Source: an uncultured Peptoniphilus sp.
GTDB lineage: Bacteria; Bacillota; Clostridia; Tissierellales; Peptoniphilaceae
NCBI GenBank assembly: GCA_902488455.1
Contig: CABTWG010000006.1
Coordinates: 1 to 37,242, forward strand
Length of the DNA stretch: 37,242 nt
Direction of reading: 5' to 3'
Numbering within the stretch: position 1 is the first letter of the stretch; each line of letters starts with the position of its first letter. The notes beneath the pieces are model-generated. The model made no database searches and had not been told where the DNA came from. It worked only from the letters and a program-made list of their open reading frames with translations. Below are positions 5,721 to 14,760 of this stretch, in pieces. The translations under genes and the position numbers were made by a program.

Positions 5721-6941
5721 TTAAAATCCGATATTTACTTCAAATAACATTTTGTAGAATTTATAACTTACAAATAGCATAAATGCTGCAAATGGATACA
5801 TTAGTATTCCTACTCCTGATCCTGATCCAAAGATTCCATTAATTAGTAGGGTTGATGCACAGACTGTTGTAAATATTGCTATTGCCATGACAACTTTTGA
5901 TACTCCCTTTAGAACGATGCACTTGGTGGTTCTTGAGCCGTCGTTTAATTTGGTTACTATTAGTCCGATTAGGAAGTATAGGACTAATAGAAATACTATA
6001 TTTAAAATATATTTACCATCTAGTATGGTATTTGCGCTATTTACTATTGAATAGATTGGATTTTTCTCCATCATCTTTCTAAAATTACTTAGATCTGAGA
6101 AGGTGATTGAGTCTGTGTTGAAGAATACTTGGTAGAATCTTAGATATAGTTCTTCAAGAATTATTCCTCCAAATGTGATGATGAGCATGCCGAAGAATCC
6201 GACTATATTTCCAGAGACTGTTCCAACTCCGAATGCTCCTAGGAATACGGTGATGCTCTTAAGGATATTTTTACCTAAAAGACCACCGATACCGCTAAAT
6301 GTTAAAAGTCCTCCAAATGGTGTGTTTCTAACTAGAAGATAGTTGATTAAAAGACTTACTACTAGGTAAACCATGAGGCTTAGTATTCCAAAGATGACCT
6401 TTGCCACATAGACTCCTTCTCTTTTTACCGGCACTTGGCGCATAAATTTATAGAATGTGGTCATAAATTCTGAACTTAATAAGAATGCCACTACCACCGC
6501 TAGTATGATTAGAGATGGGAGGTTCAGACTTAGAATCTTGCTTCCTGAGATTAAGCCTTTGTCGTAGTCAAGGACTTTGGCAAGATTATATTCAACTATT
6601 GATCCGCCATATCTAAAAGATTCTGCATTGTTATTTGCTCTGTCTAAGCCAACTTTTTTTCCGTAATCTGCTACCATTTTTATATCTTCTTTTGTAAATG
6701 GTTTTTTAAGCCTTTCTTGCAAAACTGGATAGTCGACGTAATCATCCTGCTCCTTTACAAATGTGCCATTATTAAATTTTTCTACCTTTATTATGCTTGA
6801 TGCCAAATCTTCACTGATAAATCTATATTCAGTTTTGACTGCTGAAAATTGTAGGAATATTGTCCCTATAAATATCACTGCGAAGAGTAGGCTGTATTTT
6901 TTATATAATATTTTTAAAACTTTATCTAATCCTTTCATCAT
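5721..6941 (-). CDS. ABC transporter permease (ABC-2 type, Ytr-like)
   Basis: This integral membrane protein has 406 residues from the first ATG (405 from the second). Hydrophobic helices are visible at about 15-33, 140-160, 185-205, 225-265, 310-335 and 345-395. A roughly 100-residue extracytoplasmic loop follows the first helix, as in ABC-2 export permeases. Two tandem ATGs overlap the ATPase stop (ATGATGA); the second, seven bases from GGAGG, may be the true start at 6938. It pairs with the ATPase at 6938-7795 under a YtrA-type regulator, suggesting a role in responding to cell-wall stress. The substrate cannot be told from sequence. Confidence 0.8.
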   Translation of the reverse strand: MMKGLDKVLKILYKKYSLLFAVIFIGTIFLQFSAVKTEYRFISEDLASSIIKVEKFNNGTFVKEQDDYVDYPVLQERLKKPFTKEDIKMVADYGKKVGLDRANNNAESFRYGGSIVEYNLAKVLDYDKGLISGSKILSLNLPSLIILAVVVAFLLSSEFMTTFYKFMRQVPVKREGVYVAKVIFGILSLMVYLVVSLLINYLLVRNTPFGGLLTFSGIGGLLGKNILKSITVFLGAFGVGTVSGNIVGFFGMLIITFGGIILEELYLRFYQVFFNTDSITFSDLSNFRKMMEKNPIYSIVNSANTILDGKYILNIVFLLVLYFLIGLIVTKLNDGSRTTKCIVLKGVSKVVMAIAIFTTVCASTLLINGIFGSGSGVGILMYPFAAFMLFVSYKFYKMLFEVNIGF

Positions 6942-7795
6942 CTATCCTCCTTTATGCTTTCATAGTAGAAGACATCTTCGTATTTTACAGGGATGATGTC
7001 GTGTTGGATGATTTCTGTATTTAATTTCTTTTGCACTTCTTCAAAACTATCTTCTGTGAGTATGGTTATGACTCTTCCGATTTCTCCAGTGATAAATAGT
7101 TTTTCTCTGTCTTCTTCCTTTAGTGTTTCCTTTAGAACTATTTGGAATTTATTTAGATTTAGACTTTGGTCCACTGCTTGAAGACTTCCATCTAGTGATA
7201 TATATATTGCTGTGTCGGAGATGGATTCTAGTTCATCTAGTGAGTGGGAAGAGATTAGCACTGCTCGTCCTGCTGCTGTTGCATCTAGTACATATTCGAT
7301 GACCTTTCTTCTATTTACAACGTCTATTCCGTCTAGGATTTCATCTAGTAGGATATAATCTGCTCCTGTTGCAAGGATTACCACAAGTCCTAGTAGGGCG
7401 CTTTGTCCTTTGGAGAGGTTTCTCACATCCATCTTAGGGCTTATCTTTAATTTTGTAAGTTCTGTCTTTACAAATTCTCTATCGAAGTTTGGATAGATTA
7501 TTTCATAAAATTCCATGATTCTTAGTGCGTTTGAATATTTAAAGAGATCGAATCTGTCTGGAAGAAACGCGATGTTTTGTTGCAGAGTTATATCTTCATC
7601 GATTTTTTTGTCGTCAATGGATATAAATCCGCCATCCTGGGAAATTATTCTGGATAGAATCTCAAGCATGGTGGTCTTACCAGATCCATTTCTTCCTATT
7701 AGGGATGTAACTTTTCCTTTTTCCACGGAGAAACTAATGCCGTTTAAAACATGTTTTTCGCCGTAGCTTTTGTGTATATCATTTATTTGTAGCAT
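6938..7795 (-). CDS. ABC transporter ATP-binding protein (YtrB-like)
   Basis: This 285-residue nucleotide-binding subunit has Walker A GRNGSGKT at 34-41, signature LSKGQ at 127-131 (LSGGQ in classical members), Walker B YILLDE at 147-152 and a switch histidine in SSHSLDEL. About 75 extra C-terminal residues follow the core, as in Ytr/BcrA-type exporters. Its start overlaps the regulator's 3' end by 17 bases and its stop overlaps the permease start, so the genes are translationally coupled. It should energise the 5721-6941 permease. Confidence 0.88.
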   Translation of the reverse strand: MLQINDIHKSYGEKHVLNGISFSVEKGKVTSLIGRNGSGKTTMLEILSRIISQDGGFISIDDKKIDEDITLQQNIAFLPDRFDLFKYSNALRIMEFYEIIYPNFDREFVKTELTKLKISPKMDVRNLSKGQSALLGLVVILATGADYILLDEILDGIDVVNRRKVIEYVLDATAAGRAVLISSHSLDELESISDTAIYISLDGSLQAVDQSLNLNKFQIVLKETLKEEDREKLFITGEIGRVITILTEDSFEEVQKKLNTEIIQHDIIPVKYEDVFYYESIKEDR

Positions 7796-8165
7796 TAGAC
7801 TCTGCCTCCTTTTCTACACTTCTATAGATTTCTTCTATATCTTCTAAGCTCATTTCGTGGTAGATAGCTTCTTTAAAAACGCTCTCTATCTTACGCTTCA
7901 CATTTTCCTTTTCCAAAAGTTCCCTCGATTTATCGAACTCGATAAAGGTTCCTCTGCCTACTATCGTCTTTATGACTCCCATACTTTCCAGTTCTCTGTA
8001 AGCTCTTTGAACTGTGGATTCATTGACAAGGAGCATCTTTGCCATCTCTCTAACTGATGGAAGTTTGTCTCCTTCGAGCAACATGCCCTTGACTATGGAA
8101 TCTCTAATGGAGTCGACTATTTGTTTGTAGATCGGAACTGAACTTTTTAAATTGATATTAAACAA
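7779..8165 (-). CDS. GntR-family transcriptional regulator, YtrA subfamily
   Basis: This 128-residue protein has the winged-helix N-terminus of GntR regulators: PIYKQIVDSIRDSIVKG, then the recognition region KLPSVREMAKMLLVNESTVQ and the wing VGRGTFIE. The C-terminal part is only about 50 residues (a short dimerising helix pair), the mark of the YtrA subfamily that represses adjacent ABC transporter operons. AGGAGG lies nine bases upstream of the ATG. It is the first gene of the operon and has a YtrA-like operator directly upstream (8214-8238), implying autoregulation. In Bacillus the YtrA regulon responds to cell-wall antibiotics; a similar trigger here is inference. Confidence 0.88.
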   Translation of the reverse strand: MFNINLKSSVPIYKQIVDSIRDSIVKGMLLEGDKLPSVREMAKMLLVNESTVQRAYRELESMGVIKTIVGRGTFIEFDKSRELLEKENVKRKIESVFKEAIYHEMSLEDIEEIYRSVEKEAESNATNK

Positions 8166-8209
8166 ATCTTCTACCTCCTTATTGTGTTTGTAAATTTAAT
8201 TTAAGTAAC

Positions 8210-8238
8210 ATGGAATGTGTGCACCCACTCCATACACT
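8210..8238. promoter_or_regulatory. Candidate YtrA operator
   Basis: Two overlapping symmetries lie about 45-70 bases upstream of the regulator start. One is an imperfect 24-bp palindrome from ATGGAATG to CACTCCAT centred on GTGCAC (8210-8233). The other is AATGTG-13-TACACT (8214-8238), which matches 10 of 12 half-site bases of the AGTGTA-13-TACACT operator I recall for Bacillus YtrA. The core promoter is not clear; a TTGCAC on the minus strand may be its -35. Confidence 0.55.
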
Positions 8239-8348
8239 ATCTAAAGCGTACCATCTGTTCCCACACAGTGCAATACATTTTTGTAAAATTTTTAAAATAT
8301 TTTTTAGAATCACAGTTTTTTGTTCTCCCATTAACCAAGAAAAGTAAT

Positions 8349-8374
8349 AAATAAAACGTTTTATTTGGTATAAT
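8349..8374 (+). promoter_or_regulatory. Promoter -10 with an 18-bp perfect palindrome in the spacer
   Basis: A perfect palindrome reading AAATAAAAC then GTTTTATTT lies at about 8349-8366, followed three bases later by TATAAT (about 8369-8374). No good -35 is visible; the palindrome fills the spacer. A dimeric regulator could bind here and control the SLH-MutS-CoADR operon. Coordinates are good to about one base. The predicted leader is very short. Confidence 0.5.
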
Positions 8375-8393
8375 TAGGTTAGAGGTGATTTAA

Positions 8394-9962
8394 ATGAAAA
8401 GGCTACTTACGATATTTATGATGACATTACTCATATTTACAAATGTTTGTGCAAAGGATGACATACAAGTATTTTTAGAAACTCCTTCTGTTTTACAAGG
8501 AAGGAAGGGGGATAATTTAAAGTATTCAATCAATATAAAGGTTCCTGATGAAGCAAAGAAATCCTATAAATCATTTGTGGTTACTGTACTTATAGATGAA
8601 AATTTAGACGTTAAATCCAGTGGGATCGTTGGAGTGACAGAGAAGAAAAATGCAATAGAACTAAAGAGTACAAAGGTTAAGAACAACAGTCAATCGCTTA
8701 TTACTTTGGCTGTTATGGATATTAACGCCATTGGCAAGACGGATATTATTAAGATTCCACTTGACTGCGTGCTTAAATCTGATATCGAAAAGGTGGACGG
8801 ACTTAAAAATTCTGTAATTCTAACGTCTGTTGGATTAGACGGTAGCGAAAGCACTGATCAACAGAGTTTCGTCGCTCAAACTCCAAGCACCCAAGCGACT
8901 ATTTCTGTAAATCCTATTAGAGAAGGAGATGCTATTGCAACTGGTAAGGCAAATTCCAAAGCAAAGATAACTGCTACTTCAAATGGTCAAGTAATTGGAG
9001 AGGCAGTCGCTGATCAAAATGGAGCATTTACAATGAAGCTTCCAAAGATCACAGCAGGACAAAGCATAATTTTCAAATCAGCCTACACAGTAGCAGGCAA
9101 GGAATATAACGCAGAAGTTGCAGTTGTAGTGGAAAAATCCAACGTAGCTCCGGGAAAAACTGAAGAGCCAGTTACTCCAAAGCCTAATCCTACACCTAGT
9201 TCTACAAAGGATGAACTACTAGATTATTTAAAGTTTGCAGAAACTTTGGAAACTAGAGGACTTAGCATGGAAAGTCTGCTTAAATTCCAAGCAGCACTTG
9301 CTACTGGAAAATATTTAGAGATCAAAGAAGGTGCAACTCCTGAGGAAATCGGAAGAGCAACAAGCGATTTAAAAGACGTCATAAAAGAGCTTAGAAAACC
9401 TTATATGACTGGAATAGAAAAAGATGTATTCAAAGTTGAATCCTACATGACAAGGGGACAAGGTGCATTTATTTTCGCAAAGATTATAAATGGCGAAAGT
9501 CCAACTTCAATTTATTCAAGCTTCAAAGACGTGCCTCAAAGAATGTGGTATGCAGAAGCAATAGGTTTTTGCGAAAAGAACGGAATCATTTCAGGCTACG
9601 ATGACAAGACCTTCAAACCAGAAAAACAACTAAAGAGAGCAGAGTTTGCCATGATCGTATATCGCTACCTCGGTTACAACGAAAATTATACGAAACAAAC
9701 TTTCAGCGACGTTAAGCCTGGTTACTATGCTTTCGATGCAATAAACACTCTTAAACAAAATGGCATATTAACAGGAAGTCTAGATGGTAAATTCCATCCA
9801 GAAGCCAAGATCAAAAGAGGCGAAGCAGCAACTATTATAAATAGAGCACTTAGAAGAAAACCAAATGTAGAATTTTTAAATAAGCATGGAAACAATCCTT
9901 TCAATGATCTAAATAAGAAACACTGGGCATACTATGAAATTCTAGAATCCACTGGAAATTAA
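8394..9962 (+). CDS. Cell-surface protein with C-terminal SLH domains
   Basis: This is a 522-residue secreted protein. It has a signal peptide (1-20, ending TNVCA), then a beta-rich N-terminal domain (about 23-165) resembling cohesin-like or adhesin folds. An Ig-like module follows (about 170-250, 'ATGKANSKAKITATSNGQVI...DQNGAFTMKLP'), then a Pro-rich linker (about 255-270, EEPVTPKPNPTPSS) and a FIVAR-like helical segment ('ETRGLSMESLLKFQAALATG'). The C-terminal third holds SLH motifs, including FKDVPQRMWYAEAIGFCEKN and FSDVKPGYYAFDAINTLKQN, and a truncated last one ending the protein. SLH anchoring to wall polymer is expected. AGAGGTGA precedes the start. The stop is one base before the MutS-like gene, which is hard to explain functionally. 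Confidence 0.85.
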   Translation: MKRLLTIFMMTLLIFTNVCAKDDIQVFLETPSVLQGRKGDNLKYSINIKVPDEAKKSYKSFVVTVLIDENLDVKSSGIVGVTEKKNAIELKSTKVKNNSQSLITLAVMDINAIGKTDIIKIPLDCVLKSDIEKVDGLKNSVILTSVGLDGSESTDQQSFVAQTPSTQATISVNPIREGDAIATGKANSKAKITATSNGQVIGEAVADQNGAFTMKLPKITAGQSIIFKSAYTVAGKEYNAEVAVVVEKSNVAPGKTEEPVTPKPNPTPSSTKDELLDYLKFAETLETRGLSMESLLKFQAALATGKYLEIKEGATPEEIGRATSDLKDVIKELRKPYMTGIEKDVFKVESYMTRGQGAFIFAKIINGESPTSIYSSFKDVPQRMWYAEAIGFCEKNGIISGYDDKTFKPEKQLKRAEFAMIVYRYLGYNENYTKQTFSDVKPGYYAFDAINTLKQNGILTGSLDGKFHPEAKIKRGEAATIINRALRRKPNVEFLNKHGNNPFNDLNKKHWAYYEILESTGN

Positions 9963-9963
9963 T

Positions 9964-11607
9964 ATGAAAGAACTGATTTTAAAATATTATGACTTTTTCA
10001 TACTCATAGCTCTCTTTATATCTCTATATATTGCTTTAAAGATAATAAACTACTTTAGAGATAGAAGCTATGAAAAATATATAAGAAGCAGAGCATCTAT
10101 CGGCAGAAACGAAAAACTTGATATAAAGAGAGATTATAATCTGGTCATGATGGCTGAGAAACTTATGGATTTTGATTTCAAAGTTGACAGCACCACCTTC
10201 TATGACTTAAACCTACTCGACTATTTAAAGAAAATAGATTACTCAATGTCAACAATGGGAGCATCGAGCCTATATGTCAAGACGAGGGAAGCAAGACCGA
10301 TCTTAAAAGATCTTGACACTCTAAGATATATTAGAGAAAACAAGGAAGAAAGCACGGACATAATGGCGAGGTTTCTATCATTTGGAGAGATAAAGAACAA
10401 GGAACTATTTTCACTTTTAAAAAATGGAATCGAAGCGAAATTTAGCTTCGAACCCTATGTAAAGTTCTATCCACTGATAGCGGCACTGGTGTTGGGACTA
10501 TTCTTTGTAAGCAAGGTAAGTTTCCTTATGGGAATCACTGCCCTTTTGGCGATAAATGCAATAATCACCAAGGATATTTCCCGAAAGACAGATGGAGCAT
10601 CCAAGATGCTTACCATGCTCGGCAAATTTTCGAAACTGGGGACAGACGTATTAAGTACGGATTTGAAACTTGAAAGCATAGAAAGATTAAGAGAACACAA
10701 AACTCTATTAAAAAAGATAAATAGAAAGACTGGATCCTTTTATAACAAGGTGGGGCTTGATACAGATATTTTCTACGAACTGCTAAGCACCATAACTCTT
10801 CATGAATCCATGTTATTTTTAAAAATAAAGGACTTGGTCAATGAAAATCGTGAAGAACTCTCTAAAATCTACTTTATCCTCGGGGATATAGATAACGAAA
10901 TCGCGATCTCAAACCTATACTATAATTTGGACCTTGTTTGCAAGGCTGAAGTTTTAAAAAATATAGAAGAGATATCCATCGAAGGAGTTGACCTCCACAA
11001 TCCGATAATCTACTTGAAAGACCAAGAAGAATCAGTGGGAAACACATTTAAATTTACAAAGGACATTCTCCTTACAGGCTCTAATGCATCGGGTAAGAGC
11101 ACATTTTTAAGAACCATCGGCATAAATCACATAATGGCGAAGACTCTTGGATTTGTAGTAGCAAAAGAATTTAGAACAGTTGACCGAGATATCTTTACAA
11201 GCATCGACATCAAGGATTCAATTGAAGAAAAGACCAGCTACTTTATGGCTGAGGCGAAGACCATCAAGAAGATGATTGACAACCCTGGAAATATTTATCT
11301 ATTGGATGAGGTATTTAAGGGTACAAATACGATAGATAGGATATCTGCTGCAAGTGCAACACTGGAGTACCTATCTAAGAGTGGCTTCGTAATCGCAGCC
11401 ACCCACGATATTGAGCTTACCACAATACTTGAAAGAGATTTCTGTAACTATCACTTTGAAGAGATGGTAACCAAGGAAGAAATTAAATTTGACTATAAAC
11501 TAAAAGAAGGACGAGCAGCTACAAGAAATGCAATAAGAATCTTGGAAATGTACGATTATCCAGAAGAAATCACAGAAGTAGCGAATAAAAGATCGGAGGA
11601 AATATGA
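9964..11607 (+). CDS. Membrane-anchored MutS-like ATPase
   Basis: This 547-residue protein has two predicted transmembrane segments (about 10-30 and 169-200) and a C-terminal MutS-type ABC ATPase. Walker A GSNASGKST lies at 372-380, Walker B NIYLLDE ends at D448-E449, and the switch histidine is H481 in AATHDIE. The 'FKGTNTIDR' after Walker B is typical of MutS/MutS2. The mismatch-recognition and connector domains of true MutS and the Smr domain of MutS2 are missing. Membrane-tethered MutS-related proteins occur in Firmicutes with no settled role. The start follows the SLH stop by one base, with no clear ribosome binding site, so coupling is likely. Its own stop overlaps the next gene by four bases (ATGA). 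Confidence 0.82.
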   Translation: MKELILKYYDFFILIALFISLYIALKIINYFRDRSYEKYIRSRASIGRNEKLDIKRDYNLVMMAEKLMDFDFKVDSTTFYDLNLLDYLKKIDYSMSTMGASSLYVKTREARPILKDLDTLRYIRENKEESTDIMARFLSFGEIKNKELFSLLKNGIEAKFSFEPYVKFYPLIAALVLGLFFVSKVSFLMGITALLAINAIITKDISRKTDGASKMLTMLGKFSKLGTDVLSTDLKLESIERLREHKTLLKKINRKTGSFYNKVGLDTDIFYELLSTITLHESMLFLKIKDLVNENREELSKIYFILGDIDNEIAISNLYYNLDLVCKAEVLKNIEEISIEGVDLHNPIIYLKDQEESVGNTFKFTKDILLTGSNASGKSTFLRTIGINHIMAKTLGFVVAKEFRTVDRDIFTSIDIKDSIEEKTSYFMAEAKTIKKMIDNPGNIYLLDEVFKGTNTIDRISAASATLEYLSKSGFVIAATHDIELTTILERDFCNYHFEEMVTKEEIKFDYKLKEGRAATRNAIRILEMYDYPEEITEVANKRSEEI

Positions 11608-13286
11608 AAGTAATAGTAATTGGAGCAGTAGCAGGGGGAGCGTCGACAGCTACGAGGCTTAGAAGATTAAACGACGAAGTAGAGATAAAAATATTTGAAA
11701 AGGGACCGTACCCATCATACTCAAACTGTGCAATCCCAAATTTTTTAAGTAGGGATGTAAAATCTTACGAAAATTTATTATTAAACAGTCCAGAAAGTTT
11801 CAAGACTAGATTCAATATAGACGTGGAAGTAAATAGTGAGGTTACTAAAATCTTCCCAGAAGAAAAGAAGATAGAAGTAGAATCAGAAGGCAAGACATTC
11901 AAAGAAGACTACGACAAATTAGTAGTGGCAACTGGAGCAGAAGCAATCGTGCCTTCATTTATAAAAGGAGTTCATCTTCCTCACGTGTTTACCGTTAAGA
12001 CGGTGCCAGACGTAGTAAAACTAGATAACTACCTAAGGGAAAATGAAAAGAAAAAAGTAACGGTAATAGGCGGAGGATTCATCGGCCTTGAAGTCATGGA
12101 AAACTTAAAGAGAGTCGGCTTTGACGTCAGCATAGTAGAAGCGATGAACCAAGTGATGGCGCCGGTGGACTATGAAATTGCAACCATAATCCACAAAGAA
12201 ATCTATGACAATGGAGTTAATCTTTACCTAGAAGACCCGGTTTCTGAAATCACAGAAAAAGAAGTAATCCTAAAATCAGGACAAAAAATAGAATCAGACG
12301 CAGTAGTTCTAGCAATAGGAGTAAGACCAACTTCAAAACTACTATCTGAAGCAGGAGCAAAGGTAGACGAAAGAGGCTATTTAGAAATAGACGACAACTT
12401 TGAAACAAGCCTAAAAGATATCTACGCAGTTGGAGACGTAGTTAAGAAAGAAGACTTCTTGCTAGGAGGACTAACAAATCTTGAACTTGCAGGACCAGCA
12501 CAGAAACAAGCAAGAGAACTAGCGAACCACTTAGCAGGAAGAGAACACAGAGAAGTTTCCGTAATAGGAAGCAGTGCAGTGAGAGTCTTCGATTTAAATA
12601 TCGCCTGCACAGGACTAAATGAAAAGAAATTAAAAGACAGAGGAATAGATTACGAAGCATCCTATGTAATACCAATGGACAAGGTAGGCATCATAGGGGG
12701 AGCAAATCCAATCCTAATGAAGCTACTCTTTGACAAAGAAGGAAAGGTACTTGGAGCACAAGCAGCAGGAAGAGGTACAGTTGACAAGAGAATTGACGTA
12801 GTATCAGCCTATATAAGGATGAATGGAACACTAGAAGATCTATACGAATACGAGCATACGTACGCGCCATTCTTTGCACCACCAAAAGATGCAGTTCATC
12901 TAGCAGCAATGGTAGGACAAAATATTCTAAACGGCGACGTAAAATGCGTAACCATGAAAGATCTGAGATCGCTTTATGAAGAAGGCGCATATATAGTAGA
13001 CGTAAGAGAAAAGAATGAATATGAAAATGGTCATATAAAAGGCGCTCACAATATACCATTAACGGAAATTAGAAATAGAATAGACGAAGTGCCAAAAGAT
13101 GTGCCAGTATATCTACACTGTAGATCATCACAAAGATCCTACTACGCATACACATTCTTAAGAGAAAATGGCTACGACAATATATACAATATCCAAGGCT
13201 CATACCTATGGTTTTCACTATATGAATACTTCGACGACTTAAGACTAGGAAGAGAACCGATATTTACAAAGTATAATTTCAAATAA
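11604..13286 (+). CDS. CoA-disulfide reductase fused to rhodanese (CoADR-Rhd type)
   Basis: This 560-residue flavoprotein has an N-terminal FAD-binding segment VIGAVAGGAS (5-14) and the single active-site Cys C42 in SNCAIP. A central NAD(P)H-binding GGGFIGLE (about 155-162), an FAD motif 'DIYAVGDV' and a dimerisation domain follow. A C-terminal rhodanese domain (about 455-545) has its own catalytic C506 in LHCRSSQRS. Members of this family reduce CoA disulfides or persulfides and related polysulfide substrates, and handle sulfane sulfur and thiol redox stress. The active-site context SNCAIPNF differs from the more common NCGLPYY type, so the preferred substrate is uncertain. GGAGG lies just upstream of the start, inside the MutS-like gene. 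It ends the operon before a terminator. Confidence 0.85.
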   Translation: MKVIVIGAVAGGASTATRLRRLNDEVEIKIFEKGPYPSYSNCAIPNFLSRDVKSYENLLLNSPESFKTRFNIDVEVNSEVTKIFPEEKKIEVESEGKTFKEDYDKLVVATGAEAIVPSFIKGVHLPHVFTVKTVPDVVKLDNYLRENEKKKVTVIGGGFIGLEVMENLKRVGFDVSIVEAMNQVMAPVDYEIATIIHKEIYDNGVNLYLEDPVSEITEKEVILKSGQKIESDAVVLAIGVRPTSKLLSEAGAKVDERGYLEIDDNFETSLKDIYAVGDVVKKEDFLLGGLTNLELAGPAQKQARELANHLAGREHREVSVIGSSAVRVFDLNIACTGLNEKKLKDRGIDYEASYVIPMDKVGIIGGANPILMKLLFDKEGKVLGAQAAGRGTVDKRIDVVSAYIRMNGTLEDLYEYEHTYAPFFAPPKDAVHLAAMVGQNILNGDVKCVTMKDLRSLYEEGAYIVDVREKNEYENGHIKGAHNIPLTEIRNRIDEVPKDVPVYLHCRSSQRSYYAYTFLRENGYDNIYNIQGSYLWFSLYEYFDDLRLGREPIFTKYNFK

Positions 13287-13305
13287 AATTAATAATGAAG
13301 ATTAA

Positions 13306-13331
13306 AACGGAGAGGCAACTCTCTGTTTTTT
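13306..13331 (+). terminator. Terminator of the SLH-MutS-CoADR operon
   Basis: AACGGAGAG (13306-13314), loop GCAA, CTCTCTGTT (13319-13327) with one G-T pair, then a T-run. Confidence 0.75.
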
Positions 13332-13352
13332 ATTGTGAATTTATAAAAACAA

Positions 13353-13379
13353 AAAGAGACAATTTTTTATTGTCTCTTT
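13353..13379 (-). terminator. Terminator of the patB-nhaC operon
   Basis: AAAGAGACAA (13353-13362) pairs with TTGTCTCTTT (13370-13379). On the minus strand it is followed by T5-G-T5, which fits the end of the NhaC gene. Confidence 0.7.
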
Positions 13380-13427
13380 ATAATAGAAATTAAATATTAA
13401 GTTAGGATAATTAATACTATAATTTAA

Positions 13428-14759
13428 TTATTTTTTATCGTAAGATTTTTCTTCAGCAGTTCTTAACCATCCAAATTGGATTGAAAGAAGAGCAACTACA
13501 ATCAATGCGAAGATATAGTACGAATACTTAAGCACTTCAAGAGGAGAAGTTTGGCTTAGTCCAGTAACGATAAGCATTCCTCCGTCGTGAGGCATAAGAG
13601 CCAAGAAAGCACATGCAAATATATCTAATAGAGAAGCAAGTCTCTTAGGAGCTATATGGTATTCTTCTCCTATTTCCTTTGCAATAGGTGCAGATATTAT
13701 AATTCCAATTGTGTTGTTTATAAGAGCTGCAGAAAGAATACCAACTAAGAAAGAAATTCCGTACTCAGCACCTTTTCTTGAATTGATTTTGGAAGTGATT
13801 TTTTCAACTAGCCATTCTACTCCGCCGTAGAATTTAACGATACCTATAATACCTGAAACTAGGATAGCAACTATTGTTATGGAGAACATATCAGACATAC
13901 CGGCACCTATTCCTCCAATCCATTCGAAGAAAGTTACACTTCCTTGAAGAAGACCTATAACTCCAGTCATTAAAATACCTATAAATAGTACAACGGCAAC
14001 ATTGATTCCCATAAGAGCAGCTACAAGAACTGAAATGTATGGAAGGATTTTAATAATGTCATAAGGAAGTACTTCTGTGATGGCACCTTGTCCCCCTAAT
14101 ATACCATAGAGTACGGCGGCGATTATGGCAGCAGGAAGAGCAATGAGGAAGTTCATCCTAAATTTATCCTTCATTTCTGCTCCAACACCTTGGGTAGCAG
14201 ATATAGTAGTATCAGATATCATTGATAGGTTGTCTCCAAAGTACGCACCACCTATAATTGCAGCTGAAGTAAGCGGTATATTTAGGTTAGCTCCTTGAGC
14301 AACACTTATTGCAATCGGTGCAAGAGCGGCTATGGTACCCATAGAAGTACCTATAGCTGTCGATATGAAGGCGCCCATGATGAAAATACCTGGAACAAGT
14401 AGTGAAGGTGGGATGTGAGTTAAACTGAAGTTAACAACAGATTCTTTACCACCCATAACAGCAGCAGCGCCTTGGAAGCCACCAGCTAAAAGATAGATAA
14501 GACCAATCATCATAACTCCAGAGTTACCCATGTTTTCACAGATGATGTCAATCTTTTGACTTACAGGATACTGTCTTTGCATTAGTAATGCAACGCCTAT
14601 CCCAACGAATAAAGCGATATGTCTAGGAAACATTGAGAATGGATTCTCAACATTTTGAATTGTAAAATACAGTCCTACTCCTATATAAAGAGCAAGAAAT
14701 ACTATTAGTGGCAAAAATGCCCAAAAACCTATTTGTTTTTTCTCGATTTTATTATTCAT
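13428..14759 (-). CDS. NhaC-family Na+/H+ antiporter-like transporter
   Basis: This 443-residue protein has about 11-12 transmembrane helices. The NhaC-type conserved loop GAYFGDNLSMISDTTISAT lies near the middle, preceded by 'GTSMGTIAALAPIAI', and a second conserved region 'AALINNTIGIIISAPIAKEI' follows. NhaC proteins exchange Na+ for H+, but some relatives move organic anions or amino acids. The gene lies one base after a PatB/MalY-type lyase gene, so import of a sulfur amino acid or export of its product is an alternative. AGGAGGA precedes the ATG, inside the lyase's 3' end. Confidence 0.8.
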   Translation of the reverse strand: MNNKIEKKQIGFWAFLPLIVFLALYIGVGLYFTIQNVENPFSMFPRHIALFVGIGVALLMQRQYPVSQKIDIICENMGNSGVMMIGLIYLLAGGFQGAAAVMGGKESVVNFSLTHIPPSLLVPGIFIMGAFISTAIGTSMGTIAALAPIAISVAQGANLNIPLTSAAIIGGAYFGDNLSMISDTTISATQGVGAEMKDKFRMNFLIALPAAIIAAVLYGILGGQGAITEVLPYDIIKILPYISVLVAALMGINVAVVLFIGILMTGVIGLLQGSVTFFEWIGGIGAGMSDMFSITIVAILVSGIIGIVKFYGGVEWLVEKITSKINSRKGAEYGISFLVGILSAALINNTIGIIISAPIAKEIGEEYHIAPKRLASLLDIFACAFLALMPHDGGMLIVTGLSQTSPLEVLKYSYYIFALIVVALLSIQFGWLRTAEEKSYDKK

Positions 14760-14760
14760 T

